A stretch of 47,608 nucleotides of DNA from Verrucomicrobiia bacterium. Lineage in GTDB: Bacteria > Verrucomicrobiota > Verrucomicrobiia > Limisphaerales > JADLHS01. Position numbers and translations under genes: made by a program. Of the stretch, positions 34,323-47,608 are shown in pieces; the stretch's first letter is position 1; each line of letters starts with the position of its first letter. Location of the stretch: assembly GCA_011525685.1 (NCBI GenBank), contig WYBW01000146.1:1-47608 (forward strand), given 5' to 3'. Under the pieces are notes generated by a model. That model was not told the origin of the DNA, did not search any database, and worked only from the letters and a program-made list of their open reading frames with translations.

Positions 34323-34412
34323 GGAGAGGTGGCAGAGTGGTCTATTGCGGCGGTCTTGAAAACCGCTTTCCGCGCGAGCGGAACGGGGGTTCGAATCCCT
34401 CCCTCTCCGCCA
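34323..34412 (+). tRNA. tRNA-Ser (anticodon UGA)
   Basis: A class II tRNA that starts GGAGAGGTGGCAGAGTGG, with anticodon stem-loop GGCGGTCTTGAAAACCGC (anticodon TGA), a long variable arm TTTCCGCGCGAGCGGAA, T-arm GGGGGTTCGAATCCCTC and acceptor CCTCTCC plus G and encoded CCA. It lies 10 bp before secE. Confidence 0.95.
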
Positions 34413-34422
34413 GAATGACATT

Positions 34423-34680
34423 GTGAACGATCTGACAAAAATCTTGATCTGGGTGGTGGTCGTGGGAGCGGTCTTCGCCTTCTTATGGTGGCGCGGACAC
34501 CTCAAGCGACTGGCGACCTATGTGGCCCAAACCCGGGAAGAACTGAAAAAGTGCACCTGGCCGACCTGGGACGAACTCAAGGGTTCGACGGTAATCGTGA
34601 TGATTTCCATCGTCATCCTTGGCATCTTTACGGTCATCGTGGACCAGATTTTTTTCCAGATCTTCTTCAAAATCCTGTAG
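34423..34680 (+). CDS. secE: Preprotein translocase subunit SecE
   Basis: An 85-residue inner-membrane protein with a GTG start. It has two hydrophobic helices (ILIWVVVVGAVFAFLWW and VIVMISIVILGIFTVIVD) joined by the amphipathic signature REELKKCTWPTWDELKGST, the conserved 'E..K..WP...E' SecE motif. SecE stabilises SecY. The first helix means two membrane spans rather than the single span of minimal SecE. nusG begins 5 bp downstream. Confidence 0.95.
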   Translation: MNDLTKILIWVVVVGAVFAFLWWRGHLKRLATYVAQTREELKKCTWPTWDELKGSTVIVMISIVILGIFTVIVDQIFFQIFFKIL

Positions 34681-34685
34681 CCAAC

Positions 34686-35234
34686 ATGCGCAGCCAGTGG
34701 TTTGTCATTCATACGCTCTCCGGCCAGGAACAAAAGGTCAAGGAGAGCATCGAGAAGCGCATCAAGACCGAGGAGATGGGCGATTACATCCATGAGGTCC
34801 TGGTGCCGATGGAGAAGGTCGTGGAAGTGCGCAACCAGAAGAAGACGGTTTCGACCCGGAAGCTCCATCCCGGTTACGTGTACATCAACATGGTGCTGCT
34901 GGATGAGAACAACCGGGTGATTCCCAAGCCGTTCTATTTCATCAAGGAAACGCAGGGTGCGATCGGCTTTGTCGGCGGCGAGCATCCGCACACCGCGACC
35001 GAGGAGGAAATGGAAGTCATCAAGGCCCAGGTTTCCGCCTCGGAGGAGACGGAGCGGCCCAAGGTGAGCTTTGGTGTCGGTGAAACCGTGAAGATCAACA
35101 ACGGGCCGTTCCTCAATTTCAGCGGCATCATCGAGGAGGTGGACCCCGATCGCGGCAAGTTGAAGGTGACGGTCAACATTTTCGGCCGGAACACGCCTGT
35201 CGAGCTGGAATACTGGCAGGTGGAAAAGGGCTGA
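34686..35234 (+). CDS. nusG: Transcription termination/antitermination factor NusG
   Basis: A 182-residue RNA-polymerase-binding factor. The NGN domain begins RSQWFVIHTLSGQEQKVKES and includes HPGYVYINMVL and IGFVGG; the KOW domain at the C-terminus contains VGETVKINNGPFLNFSGIIE and VNIFGRNTPVELEYWQVEK. Length and order are standard. It follows secE directly. Confidence 0.96.
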   Translation: MRSQWFVIHTLSGQEQKVKESIEKRIKTEEMGDYIHEVLVPMEKVVEVRNQKKTVSTRKLHPGYVYINMVLLDENNRVIPKPFYFIKETQGAIGFVGGEHPHTATEEEMEVIKAQVSASEETERPKVSFGVGETVKINNGPFLNFSGIIEEVDPDRGKLKVTVNIFGRNTPVELEYWQVEKG

Positions 35235-35255
35235 TGGGTTCTTGGTCTCGCTCTG

Positions 35256-35315
35256 AATCGTAATCTTGATCGAAGATGCGAAGCGGAGATGGAGATCAAG
35301 AGAACGATTACGATT
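35256..35315. repeat. 60-nt hairpin repeat upstream of rplK
   Basis: AATCGTAATC (35256-35265) pairs with GATTACGATT (35306-35315), and TCTTGATC (35264-35271) with GATCAAGA (35294-35301), leaving a short asymmetric bulge. It is transcribed between nusG and rplK, 17 nt before the rplK start. The AATCGTAATC-type units also look like a dispersed repeat. It may act as an RNA hairpin in the leader, perhaps in autoregulation or processing; this is inference. Confidence 0.65.
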
Positions 35316-35332
35316 AAGAGCGAATTTTCCTT

Positions 35333-35758
35333 ATGGCAAAAAAAGTCACAGGCATCATCAAGTTGCAGATCCCTGCCGGGCAGGCCAATCCCGCCCCGCC
35401 GGTCGGCCCCGCGTTGGGTCAGCATGGCGTGAACATCATGGGCTTCTGCAAGGAGTTTAACGCCGCCACCAAGAACGACGCGGGACTGGTGATTCCCGTG
35501 GTCATCACGGTTTACCAGGACAAATCCTTCACCTTCATCACCAAGTCGCCGCCGGCGTCCGTGCTGTTGAAAAAAGCCGCCGGAATCACAGCCGGTTCGG
35601 CCACCCCCAACAAGGACAAGGTGGGCAAGGTCACCCGCAAGCAGGTGATGGACATCGTGAAGATGAAACAAAAGGATCTGAATGCGACCTCCGAGGAGGC
35701 GGCCTTTCGTGTGGTCGCCGGCACGGCCCGCAGCATGGGCATCGAGGTCGCTGACTGA
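35333..35758 (+). CDS. rplK: Ribosomal protein L11
   Basis: A 141-residue protein of the 50S stalk base that binds 23S rRNA at the GTPase centre. The flexible proline-rich N-terminus KLQIPAGQANPAPPVGPALG and the C-terminal RNA-binding KVTRKQVMDIVKMKQKDLN with AGTARSMGIEV are fully conserved. Standard length. Confidence 0.97.
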   Translation: MAKKVTGIIKLQIPAGQANPAPPVGPALGQHGVNIMGFCKEFNAATKNDAGLVIPVVITVYQDKSFTFITKSPPASVLLKKAAGITAGSATPNKDKVGKVTRKQVMDIVKMKQKDLNATSEEAAFRVVAGTARSMGIEVAD

Positions 35759-35819
35759 ACCCCAATTCACTGCGGGAGATTCGCGTTTGAAGCGACTCGC
35801 ATGAACCGCACAAAAACAA

Positions 35820-36515
35820 ATGCCAAGCAAACGATACAGAAAAGCGCTGGAACAGGTTGACGGTACAAAGGCCTATCCTTTGAAGTCCGCCATCGAAGTG
35901 CTGACCAAATTCCCGAAAGCCAAGTTCAACGAAACCGTTGATCTGGCCTTCCGGCTCGGTGTGGACCCGAAGCAATCCGACCAGATGGTACGCGGCACTG
36001 TGCCGTTGCCGCACGGCAGCGGCAAGACGGTTCGCGTATTGGTCTTCGCCAAGAGTGGCGCGGCGGCCGATGCCGCCCGGGCGGCGGGCGCGGAATTCGT
36101 CGGTTTTGAAGACATGATTGCGAAATGCCAGGCTGGCTGGGCTGATTTCGACGTGGCGGTGGCCACGCCAGAGGCCATGGCTGAGGTCCGCAAGCTGGGC
36201 AAGGTGCTTGGCCCTCGCGGTCTGATGCCCAACCCGAAAACTGGAACAGTCACCGACGACACGGCGAGGGCGGTAAAGGAAGTCAAAGCCGGCCGGGTCG
36301 AGTACAAGGTGGACAAAGGCGGCAACATCCATGTGGCAGTGGGCAAGGTTTCCTTCACCACCGCACAGATCGAGGAGAACGCCCGTGCGGTCATCGAGGC
36401 CGTCGCCAAGGCCAAACCGCACAGTGTCAAGGGCACTTACCTGCGGAGTTGCACGATTTCAGCAACCATGAGTCCGCCCGTGCGCGTGGACTTGAAGGAA
36501 TTCTCCGCCCACTGA
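35820..36515 (+). CDS. rplA: Ribosomal protein L1
   Basis: A 231-residue L1 stalk protein. Seen: KFNETVDLAFRLGVDPKQSD, the second-domain strand VRVLVFAKS, LGPRGLMPNPKTGTV (L1 signature) and the C-terminal MSPPVRVDL. In many bacteria L1 represses its own rplKA mRNA by binding a leader motif; I did not find an obvious copy beyond the repeat hairpin before rplK. Confidence 0.97.
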   Translation: MPSKRYRKALEQVDGTKAYPLKSAIEVLTKFPKAKFNETVDLAFRLGVDPKQSDQMVRGTVPLPHGSGKTVRVLVFAKSGAAADAARAAGAEFVGFEDMIAKCQAGWADFDVAVATPEAMAEVRKLGKVLGPRGLMPNPKTGTVTDDTARAVKEVKAGRVEYKVDKGGNIHVAVGKVSFTTAQIEENARAVIEAVAKAKPHSVKGTYLRSCTISATMSPPVRVDLKEFSAH

Positions 36516-36557
36516 TTGCGGCAACCTGCCCCTAACCCATATCCATTCGAGCAAACC

Positions 36558-37070
36558 ATGCGCGCTGAAAAAAAGATTTTAACCCAGGAATACCTGGCCC
36601 GGTTGAACGCCTCGCCGTTCTTCATTGTCGTAAATTACCAGGGATTGAAAGTTGGCCACCTGACCGAGTTGCGCAAACGGCTGCAAAAGGCCGGCGCGGA
36701 GGTTCACGTGGTCAAGAACTCCATCTTCCGCATCGCCGCGAAAGAAGCGGGTGTCGGCGATATGAACGGGACATTGGCCGGACAACTGGCGGTGGTCACC
36801 GGGCAGAAGGACATTTCCGTTGCCGCCAAGGTCGTCAAGACCTTTGGCGCCGAGTTTGACAAGCTGAAGATCCAATTTGGTTACCTGAACAACCAGCGCC
36901 TGCAACAGGCGGAAATCCTGACCCTGGCCGATCTGCCAGGTTTGGAGGTGTTGCGCAGCAAGTTTCTCGGGGTGCTCAACGCGCCGGCCACCAAGCTGGT
37001 GGTCCTGCTCAATACCCCGGCCACGCAACTGGCCCGCGTTTTGCAGGCGCGCGTGGACAAGGGCGACTGA
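36558..37070 (+). CDS. rplJ: Ribosomal protein L10
   Basis: A 170-residue protein that anchors L7/L12 to the ribosome. The start at 36558 gives MRAEKKILTQEYLARLNASP; an earlier in-frame ATG-like extension to 36516 would overlap nothing useful and lacks conservation. The conserved FFIVVNYQGLKVGHLTELRK and VVKNSIFRIAAKEAG are present, and the C-terminal helix (LLNTPATQLARVLQARV) is the L12-binding part. The usual L10-leader structure does not fit in the short 42-bp gap. Confidence 0.95.
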   Translation: MRAEKKILTQEYLARLNASPFFIVVNYQGLKVGHLTELRKRLQKAGAEVHVVKNSIFRIAAKEAGVGDMNGTLAGQLAVVTGQKDISVAAKVVKTFGAEFDKLKIQFGYLNNQRLQQAEILTLADLPGLEVLRSKFLGVLNAPATKLVVLLNTPATQLARVLQARVDKGD

Positions 37071-37207
37071 CAGATTTCCGGCCTGCCGTCCGTGGGCCGG
37101 GAGCAGAGACAACAACAACGTAAATCGTCGGTGAGCGGGCCGCGCACTGAAATCATCCGTGGCCGCGGATGACGACGAGACGAACAGAAAGGCAAGAGAG
37201 TAGTGTT

Positions 37208-37600
37208 ATGGCAGATGTTACGAACCTGGTGGAAGAATTGAGCAAGTTGACGGTTCTGGAAACCGCCGACCTGGTGAAAAAACTCGAAGAGAAGTGGGGT
37301 GTTACCGCCGCCGCGCCTGTTGCGGTGGCAGCGCCTGGTGCTGCCGCGGGCGGTGCTGCGGCCGCTCCCGCCGCCGAGGCCAAGACGGCCTTCGACGTCA
37401 TTCTCGCCTCCGTTCCGGCGGACAAAAAGATTGCCGTGATCAAGGCGGTGCGGGAGGTCAAGGCTGGCCTGGGTTTGGCCGAGGCCAAGGCCCTGGTGGA
37501 GGGGGCGCCCAAGCCCGTGTTGGAGGGCGCACCCAAGGCCGACGCCGACGCCGCCAAGAAGAAGCTCGAAGACGCGGGCGGCAAGGTCGAGATCAAGTAA
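37208..37600 (+). CDS. rplL: Ribosomal protein L7/L12
   Basis: A 130-residue stalk protein that recruits translation GTPases. The N-terminal dimerisation part (VEELSKLTVLETADLVKKLE) is followed by a long Ala-rich hinge and the C-terminal domain FDVILASVPADKKIAVIKAV with GLGLAEAKALVEGAPK. The start at 37208 is selected by homology. The gene is preceded by a 137-bp spacer and followed by a strong hairpin. Confidence 0.97.
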   Translation: MADVTNLVEELSKLTVLETADLVKKLEEKWGVTAAAPVAVAAPGAAAGGAAAAPAAEAKTAFDVILASVPADKKIAVIKAVREVKAGLGLAEAKALVEGAPKPVLEGAPKADADAAKKKLEDAGGKVEIK

Positions 37601-37613
37601 CCGGCGAATCTCG

Positions 37614-37641
37614 GGGGCGGTGCCTGGATGGGCGCCGCCCC
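37614..37641 (+). terminator. Hairpin after rplL (attenuator or processing site)
   Basis: GGGGCGG (37614-37620) and GCC pair with GGC and CCGCCCC (37635-37641) around a six-base loop. No immediate U-tract follows, so it is more likely a partial terminator or RNA processing site between rplL and rpoB, as known in other bacteria, where it lowers polymerase expression relative to L7/L12. Confidence 0.5.
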
Positions 37642-37819
37642 GCTTCGCTGCGAGCTGCAACTGAATTTTAGATAAAAATTAGACAGACAGCGGAACTGCG
37701 GGAAAAACCCGGAGTTCAAGGGTTGGCAAGTTCACTGTGGCCCACAGGGTTCTTGCCTCGTGTCGTTTGATACAACCAAGCGGTCCGGTCCCGGGACCGG
37801 CCACCCAGAAAAGGTCACC

Positions 37820-41737
<3,918 letters not shown>

Positions 41738-41773
41738 GAAGTACTTGAACGATTTGCTGAACCCCAAACTCCT

Positions 41774-45916
<4,143 letters not shown>

Positions 45917-46019
45917 GCCGCCCAAATATGGTTGCAACCTGATGAGCCTGTGATAACCTGCGCGCTCCGTTTGCCTGAAGCGTGAGTCGCCGGAGCGCCG
46001 GGATTGATTTAAGAAGAAA

Positions 46020-46418
46020 ATGCCGACAATCAACCAACTGGTCCGCAAGGGCCGCAAGAAGATCATATACAAGTCCAAGTCCCCCGCCTTGGAGCGGTCG
46101 CCCTTCCGCCGGGGCGTGTGCATCCAGGTGATGACCCGCACACCCAAGAAGCCGAATTCCGCCATGCGCAAGGTGGCCAAGGTGCGCTTGACCAACGGCT
46201 ACGAGGTCATTGCTTACATCCCCGACGAAGGCCACAACCTGCAGGAGCACTCCATCGTTCTCGTCCGCGGCGGCCGGGTGAAGGACCTGCCCGGCGTGCG
46301 CTATCACATCGTGCGCGGTACTTTGGATGCTGCCGGCGTCGAAAAGCGCCGCGTCAGCCGATCCAAATACGGCGTGAAACGGCCCAAAGCCGGGGCCAAG
46401 CCGGCGGCGGCTGCCTGA
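46020..46418 (+). CDS. rpsL: Ribosomal protein S12
   Basis: A 132-residue decoding-centre protein. The signature RTPKKPNSAMRKVAKVRLTN and GRVKDLPGVRYHIVRG carry the lysines linked to streptomycin sensitivity in other bacteria (E. coli Lys42 and Lys87 equivalents), so a sensitive-type sequence is expected. The Ala-rich C-terminus (KAGAKPAAAA) is a modest extension. rpsG begins 54 bp later. Confidence 0.97.
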   Translation: MPTINQLVRKGRKKIIYKSKSPALERSPFRRGVCIQVMTRTPKKPNSAMRKVAKVRLTNGYEVIAYIPDEGHNLQEHSIVLVRGGRVKDLPGVRYHIVRGTLDAAGVEKRRVSRSKYGVKRPKAGAKPAAAA

Positions 46419-46472
46419 GTGTCAGACGGAACGCAAAGCTACGATTCAACCTGATCAACCTTTCAACGATTC

Positions 46473-46946
46473 ATGTCTCGCAGACGACAAGCCAGCAGAC
46501 GACCCGTGGTTCGGGACGCAAAGTATCAGAATACCCTCGTGTCCCGCTTGGTGAACACAGTCATGGTGTGCGGCAAGAAAAGCACCGCCCAAAGGATTGT
46601 TTACGGTGCCTTCGACCGGATTTCCGAAAAGAATCCGGCCAGCAATCCGGTGGAAATCCTTCAACGGGCCGTGGACAACGCCAAGCCGCGCATCGAAACC
46701 AAGGCCCGCCGGGTGGGCGGCGCCACTTACCAGGTGCCACTGGAAGTGCCTTCCGACCGTCAGGCGTCACTGGCCTTGCGGTGGATCGTCAGTTTTGCGG
46801 ATGCCCGAAAAGGCATCCCCATGAAAGAAGCGCTGGCCGCCGAAATCATGGAAGCGTATCAGGGACAGGGCAACGCGATTCGCAAGCGCGACGAGGTGCA
46901 TAAAATGGCCCAGGCCAACAAGGCCTTTGCGCACTTCCGCTGGTAG
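46473..46946 (+). CDS. rpsG: Ribosomal protein S7
   Basis: A 157-residue primary 16S rRNA binding protein. Conserved segments: MSRRRQASRRPVVRDAKYQN, LVNTVMVCGKKSTAQRIVYG, the loop NAKPRIETKARRVGGATYQV with PLEV and the C-terminal EVHKMAQANKAFAHFRW. Length is standard. A terminator-like hairpin separates it from fusA. Confidence 0.97.
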   Translation: MSRRRQASRRPVVRDAKYQNTLVSRLVNTVMVCGKKSTAQRIVYGAFDRISEKNPASNPVEILQRAVDNAKPRIETKARRVGGATYQVPLEVPSDRQASLALRWIVSFADARKGIPMKEALAAEIMEAYQGQGNAIRKRDEVHKMAQANKAFAHFRW

Positions 46947-46962
46947 CCCGGTCCATCAATCC

Positions 46963-46997
46963 CGCCCCGCTGGCTGAACCTGGCTTCGGGGCGTTTT
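46963..46997 (+). terminator. Terminator-like hairpin between rpsG and fusA
   Basis: CGCCCCG (46963-46969) pairs with CGGGGCG (46987-46993) and is followed by TTTTC. The stem is seven GC-rich pairs with a 17-base loop. It may reduce readthrough from the rpsLG part into fusA or be an RNA processing site, since str operons are usually continuous. Confidence 0.5.
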
Positions 46998-47022
46998 CAT
47001 TCCCTGTAATCAACCATTTCAG

Positions 47023-47608
47023 ATGCAAGCAGTCGCAGACAAAGAAAAAGCGAAGCCGGTGAACTCGCCCAACCGGCCGTACCCGATGGAGCGCACGCGC
47101 AACATCGGCATCGCCGCTCATATTGACGCGGGCAAAACCACCACCACCGAGCGCATCCTGTTTTATACGGGCCTCATCCACAAGATGGGCGACGTGGACG
47201 ATGGCAACACCGTCACCGACTGGATGGAGCAGGAGCGGGAACGGGGCATCACCATCACCTCCGCCGCGACCACCTGTTATTGGACGCAAAAGGAGGACGG
47301 GACTTACAAGGCGTTCAAAAACATCCCGCACCGGGTCAACATCATTGACACGCCGGGGCATGTGGATTTTACGGCGGAAGTCGAACGCTCCATGCGCGTG
47401 CTTGATGGCGCCGTGGCCGTCTTTTGTGGCGTGGCGGGCGTGCAACCCCAATCGGAAACCGTCTGGCGGCAGGCCACCAAATATCGTGTCCCGCGCATCG
47501 CGTTCGTGAACAAGATGGACCGCACGGGAGCGAACTTCGAGAACGCGCTAAACGACATGCGCAAGAAACTGGGCGCCTACGCCTATCCCATCTTTCTGCC
47601 CATCGGCA
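47023..47608 (+). CDS. fusA: Elongation factor G, N-terminal part (runs off right edge)
   Basis: The first 195 codons of the translocation GTPase. The G1 motif is AAHIDAGKTTTTERIL, switch I keeps the standard EQERERGITITSAAT, G3 is DTPGHVDF, and G4 NKMDRTGAN. Compared with E. coli a short insertion lies after CYWTQ (KEDGTYKAFKNIPHR) before the NIIDTPGH motif. The ATG at 47023 is the first in frame, with about 20 leader residues before the conserved RTRNIGI. Confidence 0.96.
   Translation, partial: MQAVADKEKAKPVNSPNRPYPMERTRNIGIAAHIDAGKTTTTERILFYTGLIHKMGDVDDGNTVTDWMEQERERGITITSAATTCYWTQKEDGTYKAFKNIPHRVNIIDTPGHVDFTAEVERSMRVLDGAVAVFCGVAGVQPQSETVWRQATKYRVPRIAFVNKMDRTGANFENALNDMRKKLGAYAYPIFLPIG

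Overview
The window is a GC-rich bacterial chromosome segment that most likely comes from Verrucomicrobiota, probably a Pedosphaera/Limisphaera-type soil or freshwater lineage. The grounds are a DUF1592-type cytochrome protein paired with a DUF1552 protein, several Tat-exported sugar-type enzymes (Gfo/Idh/MocA and TIM-barrel isomerases), secreted Hcp-like proteins, palindromic intergenic repeats of a kind I associate with this phylum, and an EF-Tu with an unusual switch I loop. The assignment is inference; no 16S rRNA is present.

Left part (1-8.6 kb): a transposase fragment of IS5 type runs off the left edge and abuts a gene that lacks a start codon. A small secreted protein, a degraded RAYT-type transposase remnant, a Tat-exported Gfo/Idh/MocA oxidoreductase, an HxlR regulator divergent from a CPVC thioredoxin-like protein, and then a molybdate-type ABC transporter follow. 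The transporter operon reads leftward as porin, modA, [34-codon ORF, C5 DNA methyltransferase, PD-(D/E)xK endonuclease], modB, modC, so a restriction-modification cassette sits inside it. A 179-bp inverted-repeat element lies in the 5' coding part of modA.

Middle (11.4-31.6 kb): tRNA-Leu(UAA); a four-PDZ HtrA lipoprotein followed by an HtrA-fold protein that has lost catalytic His and Ser; a tightly overlapped HAD phosphatase / deoxyhypusine-synthase-like / PfkB kinase operon; Tat-exported TIM-barrel proteins; the DUF1592-DUF1552 pair; a Tat-exported Mn-type superoxide dismutase; two tandem secreted Hcp-like proteins; a cysteine desulfurase; and mutY, which carries repeat-derived insertions.

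Right part (31.6 kb to the end): RNase HIII and then the conserved translation/transcription block, all rightward: tRNA-Thr, tuf, tRNA-Trp, tRNA-Ser, secE, nusG, rplK, rplA, rplJ, rplL, rpoB, rpoC, rpsL, rpsG and the start of fusA. A good sigma-70-type promoter overlaps the end of the RNase HIII gene and should drive tRNA-Thr-tuf. A 60-nt repeat hairpin precedes rplK.

The most unusual items are the restriction-modification cassette inside the mod operon, the mobile-looking repeat translated as part of modA, the HAD/DHS-like/PfkB operon, and the HtrA/pseudo-HtrA pair.
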